NCBI GenBank assembly: GCA_009928785.1 | Contig: SABY01000008.1 | Span: 1 to 64,000, forward strand | Origin: Clostridia bacterium | GTDB taxonomy: Bacteria > Bacteroidota > Bacteroidia > Bacteroidales > 4484-276 | Reading direction: 5' to 3' | DNA length: 64,000 nt | In this document: positions 33,173-43,816 of the stretch, one piece after another | How the letters are laid out: each line of letters opens with the position of its first letter | Numbering within the stretch: position 1 is the stretch's first letter | The notes under the pieces: generated by a model | Database searches by the model: none | Seen by the model: only the letters and a program-made list of their open reading frames with translations | What the model was told of the DNA's origin: nothing | Position numbers and translations under genes: made by a program

Positions 33173-34235
33173 AAATTATTGTCGTCTTGGTTGCTGAGTA
33201 TACAAACTCCATTGCTTCTTTTCTTAAATTGAAAATATTTATTTTTTCATTTCGTCTATCATTCAACTCATGAAATTTTTTAGTTGGAAAACCTGTTACA
33301 GTAATTTCCATTTCTCCGCAATTTAAAAACACGCTGACATTTCCATTCTGATATTTAACCACATTTATTATTAAACCTGAAACATCATTGAACGAATAAT
33401 CGGTTTCCAAATGTTTCAGAAAAAAGGAACAAGCTGGTCTATATAAACAATATTTGCAATTTGTGTTTGATGGATTAGCAACAAATTTTTCGCTGCTGAT
33501 ACTTGCATTTGTTGCTTTTAGTAATTGTTTCGCTTCTTCAAAGATAATATTGCACTCTGACTCCGTAAAGACAATATTGAATTTTTGTTTTGCCAAATCA
33601 ACTAAACTTAATTGAGTCGGAAACTTGTCGTTAGTTTCAAAATATAAGTAAGCATATATTTTTAATTGCTCTTTGTATTCTTCTTTTATTTCTGAAAATA
33701 CTTCTCCCTCATCATCTAAAATATCTTGCGTAATTGCACCTGTTTTGAAATCAATAATTTCTGTTGCTTGTTCTTCTTCAATCACTAAATCAATTTTACC
33801 TGCAATCAATTTGTCTTTTGATTCAAACCATTTTTCAGAAGAAAATTTTATTGTGCTTGATGCTACAGGTCTTTCAGAAATATTTCTCAAATGTTTTTTT
33901 AAAAGAATTTTCTTCATCCCAAAGTCCTTCACATTCTTTTGAAGTGGAATAAAAAAATCATAGCCCATTTTTATTAAGTTTTCCTCTTGCAATTTCACTT
34001 GCTCGTCAAATGCCTTATTGAAATCATCTTCGTTTTTGATTACACCTTTTGCAATTAGTTCAAGAATTTTATGAAGTGCTGTTCCTAAATAAGCATTGGG
34101 TGAAACCGGCAACAAAGGTTTCTTATAAAACGATTCTGCCAATAAGGATTTGTAAGCACAATTTTTCATTGAATAAAATTGACTTGGAGAAATCCTACTG
34201 ATTTCCTTAAAAACTATTTTACCAACTCTATTCAT
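33165..34235 (-). CDS. PD-(D/E)XK nuclease with Cys cluster, operon partner of the helicase
   Basis: A 356-aa RecB/Cas4-like nuclease. GTALHKILE (His motif I near residue 60), AGKIDLV and IIDFKTG (catalytic Asp and D-x-K), and QLKIYAYLY (QxxxY). Cys-rich CKYCLYRPAC near residue 260 probably completes an Fe-S cluster with an N-terminal Cys (CAYKSLL near residue 27). A short OB-like beta region ends the protein. It overlaps the helicase stop by one base and the methyltransferase by eight, so the three are strictly coupled. It may correspond to DruF of type II Druantia; I cannot confirm that without a profile search. Confidence 0.8.
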   Translation of the reverse strand: MNRVGKIVFKEISRISPSQFYSMKNCAYKSLLAESFYKKPLLPVSPNAYLGTALHKILELIAKGVIKNEDDFNKAFDEQVKLQEENLIKMGYDFFIPLQKNVKDFGMKKILLKKHLRNISERPVASSTIKFSSEKWFESKDKLIAGKIDLVIEEEQATEIIDFKTGAITQDILDDEGEVFSEIKEEYKEQLKIYAYLYFETNDKFPTQLSLVDLAKQKFNIVFTESECNIIFEEAKQLLKATNASISSEKFVANPSNTNCKYCLYRPACSFFLKHLETDYSFNDVSGLIINVVKYQNGNVSVFLNCGEMEITVTGFPTKKFHELNDRRNEKINIFNLRKEAMEFVYSATKTTIIYE

Positions 34236-37200
34236 TATCTGTTGATTAATTTTTCATAGCACCAACCAGGTCTGCGGTGCAAGTTGAAAGTATCTACAAT
34301 GCTTATTGTTCCATTTCTGCTACTTGTGTATTCATCAATCTCTGCTTTTGTTTCAGCTAACCAATTTGCTTCTCTAATATTTCTTATATCCCAGAAAGGG
34401 TGAACTATCATGATAACATTTTTTTGATTTCTTCCGAATTTAATAACAGGCAATCTGTTTATCTCACTCAAATGAGTGAACCCAAAACTTTGAGCAAAAC
34501 TGTCCCTTAACTCCGATGCAAATGCAATCCAATCATTCAATTCAATGTAGTCATTGAAATTTCCATCAGTACCGCACACATAAGTTGAATCACTCATTAC
34601 TCGCAGCATTGCCAGCCCTAATTTCCAATCAAGCAAACTGTGATAGTTCATGTTTCTGTATACTTTCAAGCAATCATAGCAAGCATCCTTGCAATTTTGC
34701 TGATGTGTTGGTGAATGAATCTTTCCTAAATAATTAGTTGGGTCGGTTGGAATCATTGCTTCTGCAATAATGTTTTGAAAGTTGTTGTATAAATATCTCA
34801 CAAATCCTGACCCATTTGGTAATTCATCTGTCAAAATAATTTCAGCAATTCTTCTTTCTGTTCCATCGTCAAGCGTTTTCATTGATATGTCTGCAATCTC
34901 AATTTCTGTTGGGTCAACATCAAGTTTGTCAGCTAAAATTCTTTGAAGTAAAAAAGCTGCTGAATAATATCCTGAACGCACTCCGTTTGATTGTGCTTTG
35001 ATATGAGGCATATCTGTTTCTCTTGAAAACATATTCAAGTCTAACTCCAACGAAACTGTGGCAGGTGCAATTCTGAATATTTCGGTTTTCTTATTGCTTG
35101 CTAATGCAATCTCTTCGTCTTGTCCAGCTAGATTTGGTTGAATGAAGATTGAATAGCCATTTGAGTTGGAATTAACCGCAAAATCATTTACTAACCATTG
35201 GTCATTAAACCAAAATCCGATGACTGAATTAAATGGAAAACGGTTGTTTGTATTGTATAATTTTCCTGTGAAATATCTGTCCGAGTTTGTATTCACCCTC
35301 CATGTAACATCTTTATCGCTGATAACTAAATCAGCATTATTTACTAATTTATATTGGTCAGGATTTGCAGGGTCATTATTTGTTTTCTCTGCAAAAATTG
35401 GTGGTCTTGATAAAAGAAATTCTGAATCATCTTTATTATCGCTGCCCGAAGATAGATTTGTTCTGTATGCTCTCGGTGATTTCAGTTTTACAGGTTGCTG
35501 ATATTTGTCAGGATTTAATTCACCACAATTTGGGCAACTGTCAAAATGATTCAGGCTTTCCAATTCAGTTTTTCTTTCTTCTGAGTAAGTTTCAAAAAAT
35601 CCACAAGCCCTGCATCTTACAAACCAACGGTTCAAAGAAAATGGAAGTTGATTGCTTGTCCTTGCGTTTGTTACTGTTTCGCTTCCTCTTAGTCTTGTTT
35701 TTATAATGTCGCTTGTAAAACCAATTACTTGATGGATTGCTTTGTCTTTTGTTTTTTGTGCTCCAGGGGCAAACTCATAAATTGCCATTGACTGTGCCCT
35801 GTCAATTGAAAGAGGTTCTAAATGCTTGTTGATTCCGTGATACATATTTCTGATTGTAGTAGGCATTCCAAACATTGGTAGTATTCCGCCTTCGGCTAAT
35901 TTCTCTGAAACATCTGTTGTTGCAATTTCTTCGTTATTAATTACACTTTGTGCTTTTTCAATTAACCCGCTTGCACTTATAGTGTCAGTTATCCATGTAA
36001 TAAATTCATTTCGCTTTGCAAGTAATTGTGGAGTTATTAATGCGTCTATAGTCTCTTCAATTTGAGTTCTACTGTTTATTATCCAATGAATGATTTGTGT
36101 TTTATAATCTGTCCAATTCACTTGTGCATCACCAATGTTTCCAAACTCTCCATGAACACTTGACTTTTCATCGTTGGTTATGTCAATTCCTTCATCAATG
36201 TAAGCTTTCCTTAAAATTTCTTTTGCAAGTAAGCGTTTGAAAATTCTCTCTTGATTCATTGAGAGAAATGGAGTAGGAGGTGAATCGCCTGTTATCTTAT
36301 GAGGATTAGAAAAATAAAATTCGTCATGACTTCTACCTCTGCAAAAAGTTAAAATCACCGAATATGCTTGCCCTCTCCGTCCAGCTCGTCCAACTCTTTG
36401 TTGGTAGTTAAATCTTTGCGGTGGCATATTCCCCAACATTACTGCTTGCAATGCTCCTATGTCAACACCAACTTCAAGTGTTGTAGTTACACTCAATAAA
36501 TCAATAGTTTTTACTTGTCTAATTCCTTCATCCGGTAAAATGATATTTCTAAAATGTCGTTGCCTTTCAAATTGGTCGTCTGTTTGTCCGGTTAATTCTT
36601 CGCAATGCAAACGGATTGGTTGGCGTTGTACTTTGATTGCATTGTATGAAAGATAATTTTCTTCCCAAATATCATTACATATACTGTCGGGTTGTGGTTG
36701 CAATGGCGTAACTGAATATGTGCAGATGCCTCCGCTAAAGTGTAAGTGAGGTCTGCTTCCTCTTGGACTTGTCCAAATCTGGTCTGTTGCTCTTGCAACT
36801 TTAATAAAAAGATTTTCAATTTGAATTCCTGTATCACCTGCAAGTAGTCCACTTGTTGAGAGTGTTGTAAAGACTGCATCACCAATTTCATTTTCTTGTT
36901 TTGAAAATCGACCAGCAATTGCACGAATATATTTTTTTACTTGACCTGGCAATTCTCTGTATGTTGTGAAGTTAAAAGGACTTGAATCATCAACTTTATT
37001 ATGTTTCCATTTGTCCCCTAAAATTCGGATTGTAGAGTTTACGATTTGCAAAAATTCATTTCTTGCAATAGCAATAGTGTTTGCTTGGTCAGTGATAACT
37101 TGCATTTCGGGATTGATACTTACATAACCCAATGCAGAAGATTCAAACGAGTAAAAAAGTGAACCAAAAAACATAAAAGCAAGGTTTGTGAAAGTACCAT

Positions 37201-40200
37201 CTCTCATTTCTGCAATGAATTCTTCGCTAATTCCGGCATTCCATTCTTCTCTCCCAAAATTTATCAACTCATACCATGGAACAAATCTTCCATTTAGGGG
37301 TTTTGATTGTAATGAAATATCGTTGCCTCCGGGGTTTATACCCAACTCAACAAAGCGTTTAATGAGTGGAGCAAGGTCTAAGGAATTTGTAATGTGAACC
37401 AACTCCCTAACATTTATAAGAAGTGAACGGAATTCATTCAACTTTGAAAATGCATTTTCCTTTTCTCTTAATCGGTTTGTATTTGTTCCGTTGTAGTTAG
37501 ATTTCTCAAACAAGTATTCAACTTCATCAAAGATTGTTGCTGAATTCAACCGGAGTTCAGTTTGCCTTACTGTGTCGCCACTATCAAAAGCGTTTATTAT
37601 TTGATAACGCAACATCAAATTTGTGTGAAGTTCACTCACTAAAATTTCTCTCAACAAATCTGTAAAGTGGTTTCTCTCAATGCCGTTTGCAATTTGTGCC
37701 GCATCTTCTCGGCTGTCAGAGAAAACGACCAACTTTCTTTGTGCTTCGTTATCTGGTAACTGATACATAAGTTCCTTAGCAAAAATTTGTGTTGTCTTGG
37801 CGAAACCCGTTCTGAAACCTCTGATAGAAGTAAATTTTCTTTTTGGTGTATCTTGCCTTCTCTTTTGATTATTTAATCCGCAACACGGACAAACACATGG
37901 TAATGCTTTATGTGTTTCCCTTGTGTCAATATTTCCACTTGCATCTGGAAAAGCAATATCTCTGTTTGAGCCATTCTCTGTAATTGTGAAGTAGTAACCT
38001 TTTATCCAAAAGTTACTTTCAGTGGTTGCTTTATCATGTGAAAAGTCAATATCACCTGAGATGCAATTTAGTGATGCAGGAATCCAATTTGCTTCATAAT
38101 CGCCTTGATTAAATCCGTTCACTGTTATTTGTCTCCAATAGTCAACTGGAATTCCATGCTCACGGTCATGCATTGTGAACTCTTGATTTCCACAAGCCCA
38201 AAAAACTGCAAATTCTTGGAAACTTCTTTTCTCAACAAGTTTTGCTGGAGTCTTTTCTGGTATACCTTCAATGTTTGGACTAATTGGAAGCAATTCAAAA
38301 GAATGATTACCTGATTCATTCCTTGTAACCAGTCTGCTTCCACCAAACAAAGTTGTTCCACAATTATCACAATAGAGTAATTCTAAAATTCTATTTCCAC
38401 GTTCAGAATTTATTTTTGTTGTCGAATAAAGTTTTCCGGCAGTTCGTTCTCCATCTGCAAATGCATCGTTGTCAATATCATCTGCTTTTACTGATGCCCA
38501 AATTCCCTCTATATTTCTAAAGAAGTAATGAAATCTAAATCGAGGTAATTTTCTTTCCTCAGGAATTGAAGAAGCAACTCTTTGAAATTCTGATTCATCA
38601 AACATTGCTCTAGCTATGAGTAAACCTCTTAAAGCATTTTGTAAATCTTCTTTGTTGGTTGTGTTTTCAAAAATGGTTTCTGCAAAATATTTCCCTGTTG
38701 TGTCATCACCGGTTGTTTGGATTGAACAAACTGCTTTGTAATCTTCACAAGGCGAATACAATCTTTCTTTTAGTTGCAATGCAGGATTTGCAATTACTGA
38801 TAGTAATTTTTCAATTCCTGTTTCTGTTTGGGTAATATTGAATGCTGTTTCAATTTGCGTTGCTGCTATTTCGCAAGTTGTAATAAAAGACGTGTTTGAA
38901 ATATTTCCTTTAGCCAAAGAAAATTGTTCCGCAATTTCTTTAAATGGATTTAAAGGAAGCTTTCTGCCAGTTTCAGGTAATACATTAACAATGTTATTTA
39001 CTCCTTCAATCAGTTTGAACTTTCTTTCAAAATGCTCTTGGCTCACTCCGAAAAAATCGCAAACAAAATTTTTGCTGTCCTCGTCTCCACCTTCCAACGA
39101 TGCACTTGATGCCAGTATACGTAGTTGCTCATGATGTGGATGCAAGCCCAAGCGGTCCAAAACAAGTTTAAGTAAGTATGCGACCTCTGTGCCTTGAGTT
39201 CCTCTATACAAGTGTAACTCGTCAATTATTAAATGAAAAATCCTATTTGATTTTGCTGCTGTTCTTTCTGCTTCTGGTAAATCTTCACAAGCCAACCATT
39301 CTCTTGTCTTGTCAAAAATTCCTTTGTCAATATCCCTCATCAACATTATGCTCAACATGGAATAGTTTGTGATGAGAATATCAGGTGGTGAAACTTGCAT
39401 ATCAAATCTGCTTCTCATTTCTGAACCGTCTAAGCGTTGGAAAAAAGATTTTAATTCTTTCGCCTCACTTCCAGTTTTTCCTGTCGCTTGAATGTATTGC
39501 TCAACTCTGTCTGAATCGGTATCAATTTGTCTCAACGCTTCAACCAATTGATTGACTTTTCTTTTATTGATTACAGTTCCGTTGTCAGTGAGTTTTTTCA
39601 ACTCCCCTGCAACGGGTGAACTGCCGTTATATCTTCCAAAATAAATTGAGTTACCGTTTGTATTTGAGTTTAACCATTGTCTTGTGTCATCTGAGTCAAG
39701 GGATTTTCTTAATCGGCTCATTTGGTCTTCTACCAAAGCATTCATCGGATATAGAATCAATGCTCTAACTCCTGCTTTTCTTCTTTCGTGTTGTCTTTGT
39801 CTTGCTGCATCACTCAAGGTAAAGTCCGCTGTGTTTACAGTTTGGTTTGTTGTAAGTCCTCCATCTGCTCTTTCTTTCCACCATGTATTTACTGTTGTCG
39901 CTTTTGCCTGAGGAGTTTGCCAGTTGGCAAACTCTTTTGCAAGCTGTGCAAACAATGGCAACAAAAAAGATTCTGTTTTTCCTGACCCTGTCCCAGATGT
40001 TATTATGCAATTATTTCCTTCCAGTGCTTGCCTCAGCATTTCTGCTTGATGAGAATGCAATTTTATTGTTGAAGGAAACAACCCGGTCTTTACAAGTTCT
40101 CTGAACGTTGCTGCTTCGTTAGCATCCAATGCGTTGCCTAAATCTGCAAGCGTTAAATCATCAATGCGTTTGTTACTCGAAACATAGTCGGGCAATGGTT

Positions 40201-40351
40201 CAATCCATGGTTTGCGGTAAAGTACTTTATCGTAATTTAATAACGCGTAGCGTTCATTTTCTATGCCTTCAAACTTTGTCCCAAATGCTGTTTTTATATA
40301 GCGGATAAAGTTTTCTTTTATCGTTTCAAAGGAGCCAATAGGGTCTTTCAT
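34235..40351 (-). CDS. Giant helicase with DUF1998, Druantia DruE-like
   Basis: A 2038-aa superfamily 2 helicase. N-terminal DEAD-like domain with Walker A TSGTGSGKTES (about residue 140) and Walker B IIDELH; helicase C-domain ending QQRVGRAGRRGQ. Several Zn-binding pairs occur (CDNCG, CPCCG, CRACG...CPNCG). The C-terminus carries DUF1998, seen as CKDACYDCLKVYRNMNYHSLLDW. The size and this order match DruE, the hallmark of Druantia anti-phage systems; DISARM DrmA/DrmB split the same two functions into two proteins. One-base overlaps at both ends link it to its neighbours. Confidence 0.85.
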   Translation of the reverse strand: MKDPIGSFETIKENFIRYIKTAFGTKFEGIENERYALLNYDKVLYRKPWIEPLPDYVSSNKRIDDLTLADLGNALDANEAATFRELVKTGLFPSTIKLHSHQAEMLRQALEGNNCIITSGTGSGKTESFLLPLFAQLAKEFANWQTPQAKATTVNTWWKERADGGLTTNQTVNTADFTLSDAARQRQHERRKAGVRALILYPMNALVEDQMSRLRKSLDSDDTRQWLNSNTNGNSIYFGRYNGSSPVAGELKKLTDNGTVINKRKVNQLVEALRQIDTDSDRVEQYIQATGKTGSEAKELKSFFQRLDGSEMRSRFDMQVSPPDILITNYSMLSIMLMRDIDKGIFDKTREWLACEDLPEAERTAAKSNRIFHLIIDELHLYRGTQGTEVAYLLKLVLDRLGLHPHHEQLRILASSASLEGGDEDSKNFVCDFFGVSQEHFERKFKLIEGVNNIVNVLPETGRKLPLNPFKEIAEQFSLAKGNISNTSFITTCEIAATQIETAFNITQTETGIEKLLSVIANPALQLKERLYSPCEDYKAVCSIQTTGDDTTGKYFAETIFENTTNKEDLQNALRGLLIARAMFDESEFQRVASSIPEERKLPRFRFHYFFRNIEGIWASVKADDIDNDAFADGERTAGKLYSTTKINSERGNRILELLYCDNCGTTLFGGSRLVTRNESGNHSFELLPISPNIEGIPEKTPAKLVEKRSFQEFAVFWACGNQEFTMHDREHGIPVDYWRQITVNGFNQGDYEANWIPASLNCISGDIDFSHDKATTESNFWIKGYYFTITENGSNRDIAFPDASGNIDTRETHKALPCVCPCCGLNNQKRRQDTPKRKFTSIRGFRTGFAKTTQIFAKELMYQLPDNEAQRKLVVFSDSREDAAQIANGIERNHFTDLLREILVSELHTNLMLRYQIINAFDSGDTVRQTELRLNSATIFDEVEYLFEKSNYNGTNTNRLREKENAFSKLNEFRSLLINVRELVHITNSLDLAPLIKRFVELGINPGGNDISLQSKPLNGRFVPWYELINFGREEWNAGISEEFIAEMRDGTFTNLAFMFFGSLFYSFESSALGYVSINPEMQVITDQANTIAIARNEFLQIVNSTIRILGDKWKHNKVDDSSPFNFTTYRELPGQVKKYIRAIAGRFSKQENEIGDAVFTTLSTSGLLAGDTGIQIENLFIKVARATDQIWTSPRGSRPHLHFSGGICTYSVTPLQPQPDSICNDIWEENYLSYNAIKVQRQPIRLHCEELTGQTDDQFERQRHFRNIILPDEGIRQVKTIDLLSVTTTLEVGVDIGALQAVMLGNMPPQRFNYQQRVGRAGRRGQAYSVILTFCRGRSHDEFYFSNPHKITGDSPPTPFLSMNQERIFKRLLAKEILRKAYIDEGIDITNDEKSSVHGEFGNIGDAQVNWTDYKTQIIHWIINSRTQIEETIDALITPQLLAKRNEFITWITDTISASGLIEKAQSVINNEEIATTDVSEKLAEGGILPMFGMPTTIRNMYHGINKHLEPLSIDRAQSMAIYEFAPGAQKTKDKAIHQVIGFTSDIIKTRLRGSETVTNARTSNQLPFSLNRWFVRCRACGFFETYSEERKTELESLNHFDSCPNCGELNPDKYQQPVKLKSPRAYRTNLSSGSDNKDDSEFLLSRPPIFAEKTNNDPANPDQYKLVNNADLVISDKDVTWRVNTNSDRYFTGKLYNTNNRFPFNSVIGFWFNDQWLVNDFAVNSNSNGYSIFIQPNLAGQDEEIALASNKKTEIFRIAPATVSLELDLNMFSRETDMPHIKAQSNGVRSGYYSAAFLLQRILADKLDVDPTEIEIADISMKTLDDGTERRIAEIILTDELPNGSGFVRYLYNNFQNIIAEAMIPTDPTNYLGKIHSPTHQQNCKDACYDCLKVYRNMNYHSLLDWKLGLAMLRVMSDSTYVCGTDGNFNDYIELNDWIAFASELRDSFAQSFGFTHLSEINRLPVIKFGRNQKNVIMIVHPFWDIRNIREANWLAETKAEIDEYTSSRNGTISIVDTFNLHRRPGWCYEKLINR

Positions 40352-43182
40352 TATAAATCTTTATTTTTTGGTTCTTGAGCTAATTTATGAAATAAATTTT
40401 GTGTGAAGATACCGGGAATATTTTCATAAATCCTGTAATATCTTCCATCAATTTCTGTGAAGTCGGGAGCTAATCCGCTAAGAAGCATGATTGATTCTGA
40501 AAGCAATCTTGGTAGTGGCGTTTCCAATGGAATTGCAACTTTCTTACGCTTATTATCAAACATAATAACATGCTTGTTGAATTGTTTAAGAGCAAGATAC
40601 TTTCCCCAGTTCTTATCTACCGAATAGCATTTGTTGTCTTTCCAAAGTTTATGGTAGTATGTGTATTCGTTAAGTTTGTATTCAATCAAGGAAAATGATT
40701 TATCAAAAGTTGATGATTCATTTCTTTCATAACTCAAATTCTCAGGATTGAAAATTCTTCTTGCCCAACCGTAATCATCCCGTGAAGTTTCGTTGTTGGT
40801 GAGAAGTTCTTTCTCATACTCTTTTATATCTGCTGAAAATAATTGCAAAGCAACCTGAATAAAATTTTCTCGGCTGAATTTGATTTTCATTACATTAGCA
40901 AATGCAACTATGTTTCGTTCTCCTGAACCTTCTGTTCTTTTGCCAAATGATTTTATAGTAATCACATCTGGTAACATAAGTTTTTCATTCGATGATTTTT
41001 GTCTTATGATTTCAACTTGTAAGTTGTATTTAGGTGCAGTTGCGATTATTGAATTGACAACTGAAGCGTCTCTGCCGCCAATGAGTAAAACCTTTCTACC
41101 TTGATTGGAAGGAATGAAAATTAATTGAGGTGGGTTCACTACAATTTTTTTTGTTTCATAATCGTAATCAAGAAATCCGATGTAGTCATAAAAGTTGAGG
41201 GCTGCCCTTTTTATTCTTGACAAATTGAAATTTATACTTGTTTGCTTTTCTGCAAACTCTTTTGAATAATAGAATTCAAAAGCCCTGTAAAACTCCTCAG
41301 TTGTTAAAACATTTTTTAGAGTAATAAAACTACCAAGCATATTTCCACTATGATTATTTAAATGTGGAGTCGTAAATTGAACTGCAAACTCTTCATTTAA
41401 CGTAATGAAAAGGTTTGCCCATGCACAATATGCTCTTTGACTTGCTCGAGTAGGGTTTATGATGTTGCTTCCCAAACAATATTGTTGTGTATCATTATTT
41501 GAATTTCTTCCGAAGGAATCTCTTTTGGGTAGTTGAATTCCATCAACTGCGAATGCAGAATCTTTAGAACTAACAAGATTGTATGCAATATCATTTCCGG
41601 CAAAATTTTCTACTTCAACTTTAATGTAGAAGTCAATGTTCAACAAAATATCAATAGGTAGCAACCAACGGTTACCGATTGATTTCTTCTTTGTTAAAAA
41701 TATTTTTTCCTCCGTGTTTCTATACTGAAGATAAACTTTTTCGTTGCCATCTGAATTTGTAATTTCCACTTCTGGTAAATAGTCATTTATGAAAGTTCTA
41801 AAATTTATTTTCAGGCCGCCAACTAATTCAATCCTTTTTTCGGTAAAAATTGTGAGCAAAGGAATATCCGGATGGCTTTTGCTTGGATTTAGAATTTTGA
41901 AGAGTGAGTATTTCTCAGGTAGTCCTTCAAAATCTTCTTCTCTGAAATTTCCGTTGTGAAAAGTTTTACTCCAATCAATTATTGATTGCCTCATCTCCGT
42001 TTTACACAGTAAAAACATTGGGTCTGTTTTTGAAAGTGTTTCTGTCTCAATCCAGTAATCAGCACTTAATTGAAATATTCCGGCACTGACAAATAATCTG
42101 ATTTTTCTTTCCGGAAATCTTGCAATCCAATTATTAAAGTCATCACGAAGTTCAATTGGTTCTTTAAATTCAATATTCAAAGTTCTGCTCCACCCGTTTG
42201 TTTCATATAAATTATCATACTCGGCAAATTTTAAATCTTCGGGATAATCATTTGAAGAATATGTTCTGTATGAAAATGATATTTGGCTGTCGTTGTAATT
42301 TACTTTGAATTGTAAAAACAAAGGTGCTACTGTATAATTTCTTCTCGTTCGTTGTATTTCTCCATCATTCTCGTCTTGATGAGTTTCACCTGTCCACTTT
42401 TTGTATTCTCTTTTTACAATTTCAATTATTGATTGCCCCAACTCGTTTGATTCGCTTTTTCTGATTAGTTCAATTACGCTATCTTTTAGCCATAGGATTT
42501 TTGAACCATATCTCAAAAGAATTTTTCGTAATTCTTCTTTTGAATAAACTGAATTTGGAATTAAACCAGCCTCAAAAAACAATAATGGAAGTTTGTTAAT
42601 TGCGCTAGGTGGCAAAACACATTGTGAAAACGGTTTACCAACATGAATCCAATTTGGGTTGCCAAACTTTTTCAATTCAAAAACTCCAAGGTCGCAATCC
42701 TTAGTTATCACTGTCCATTCTTCGAGCGAATCCCAAAGGTGTGAAATAGTTTGAAAATTTCCTGTTCCAATTGTTTCTTCTGTAAATGAATTTAGAATTT
42801 CATACTTATGAAAAAACACATTCACCTTGCCATAATAGTTTGAGGCATTAAAATGTTCTTCATAAGTTTCTGTTAGGGGAATTATGTAGAGAATCAGATA
42901 TGCTATGAATGGAGGTGTGTCTGTTTTATTCCAATTTGAATATAATCGGAGTGGTTGTCTGATTGGAGAATATGGTATTCTAAAATCATTTGCCTCTTTT
43001 TGGTCATATTTTATAGCATTGATAAAGTCAGACCAAATTTCATCATCAGAAATTCCGCTAAAACTTTGTCTTGAATATTTAATTAAATCATTCTTAGTTA
43101 GATAAAAAAAAATGTCCTTACCTGCATTATCAGGTTTGAAAAATAGTTTGGCAATATGTTCGTTCCATTCTTTATAAGTCAT
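40351..43182 (-). CDS. Large protein of unknown function, first gene of the Druantia-like operon
   Basis: A 943-aa protein with no motif I can name. It is soluble, rich in aromatic and charged residues, with no transmembrane segment and no Walker motif. A segment near residue 715 (VLLIGGRDASVVNSIIATAPKYNLQVEI) looks like a Rossmann-type strand-helix-strand. Its stop overlaps the helicase start by one base, so it belongs to the same system; by gene count and size it would be DruG of type II Druantia. The gene is preceded by a 550-base non-coding stretch that should hold the operon promoter. Confidence 0.7.
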   Translation of the reverse strand: MTYKEWNEHIAKLFFKPDNAGKDIFFYLTKNDLIKYSRQSFSGISDDEIWSDFINAIKYDQKEANDFRIPYSPIRQPLRLYSNWNKTDTPPFIAYLILYIIPLTETYEEHFNASNYYGKVNVFFHKYEILNSFTEETIGTGNFQTISHLWDSLEEWTVITKDCDLGVFELKKFGNPNWIHVGKPFSQCVLPPSAINKLPLLFFEAGLIPNSVYSKEELRKILLRYGSKILWLKDSVIELIRKSESNELGQSIIEIVKREYKKWTGETHQDENDGEIQRTRRNYTVAPLFLQFKVNYNDSQISFSYRTYSSNDYPEDLKFAEYDNLYETNGWSRTLNIEFKEPIELRDDFNNWIARFPERKIRLFVSAGIFQLSADYWIETETLSKTDPMFLLCKTEMRQSIIDWSKTFHNGNFREEDFEGLPEKYSLFKILNPSKSHPDIPLLTIFTEKRIELVGGLKINFRTFINDYLPEVEITNSDGNEKVYLQYRNTEEKIFLTKKKSIGNRWLLPIDILLNIDFYIKVEVENFAGNDIAYNLVSSKDSAFAVDGIQLPKRDSFGRNSNNDTQQYCLGSNIINPTRASQRAYCAWANLFITLNEEFAVQFTTPHLNNHSGNMLGSFITLKNVLTTEEFYRAFEFYYSKEFAEKQTSINFNLSRIKRAALNFYDYIGFLDYDYETKKIVVNPPQLIFIPSNQGRKVLLIGGRDASVVNSIIATAPKYNLQVEIIRQKSSNEKLMLPDVITIKSFGKRTEGSGERNIVAFANVMKIKFSRENFIQVALQLFSADIKEYEKELLTNNETSRDDYGWARRIFNPENLSYERNESSTFDKSFSLIEYKLNEYTYYHKLWKDNKCYSVDKNWGKYLALKQFNKHVIMFDNKRKKVAIPLETPLPRLLSESIMLLSGLAPDFTEIDGRYYRIYENIPGIFTQNLFHKLAQEPKNKDL

Positions 43183-43732
43183 TATTCAAATATAAAGTAA
43201 ATAGAGCATTGGCTAAGAAATGGCTCTTTTGATTTTGCTGAAGGGTTGGCTATTTGTGTTTGGGCAAAAGCAAATGTGCCATTTGTGCGGCTGGTTAAAA
43301 TTGTTTCAAAAAAATGCTGGATGGGTAAAAAATAAAAAACATTGGGTCGGTTTGAGTGTCGGCTTTCATGTCTTGTAAATATGTTGTTTTCTTTCTGTCC
43401 TTTCACAATGGTTTATTTTCTATTTTAATGCTGTCGTTTGTTTTTTCACACTTGGCGGTAACTTGTTTTTATGACCCCTTCTTGTCTTTTAAATGTTCCC
43501 ATTAGGTACATTATGAAGACATTTTATCTTTTTGTCGGAGATGCCATTTAATGTCTGCTTTTGTTTCATTCCACAAAAATAATTTTATTTCCAAATCCTC
43601 CGGTAAATTTCGCATCTTTTTTACCCCGTAGGATCAAAAAAGTGGTTCAGCCAATTCCTGAGATAAGATTTCCTGCTCCCAGCTTTTAAAAACTTTTCTC
43701 TTCGTGCGGTATCCTGTTGGTTCAGGCTTCCA
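43183..43732. other. 550-bp non-coding region upstream of the Druantia-like operon
   Basis: AT-rich with no convincing gene. It contains GTTGGCTATTT (43245-43255) and TTTGTGCGGCTGGTT (43282-43296), near-copies of sequence beyond the other end of the operon. The promoter for the operon presumably lies here, but I cannot pick a unique site. Confidence 0.55.
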
Positions 43733-43816
43733 TTAATTCCAATCCCTGATTGCTCTTGCTTGTTCAAAAGCACAACGCCATCGAAATTCTTCAGTAATGC
43801 AAATTGGCTCGCTCAT
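43733..43816 (-). pseudogene. 27-codon ORF coupled to the methyltransferase stop
   Basis: ATG 43816 overlaps the methyltransferase TGA (ATGA) and the frame runs 27 codons (CITEEFRWRCAFEQARAIRDWN). An adjacent frame continues as protein-like sequence (YLRNWLNHFFDPTG), suggesting a frame-shifted remnant of a third gene in this operon. Weak evidence. Confidence 0.3.

Noticed and set aside
34235-43182. BREX system
   Set aside because: No PglZ, BrxC or Lon-like protease; helicase plus DUF1998 fits Druantia/DISARM better.
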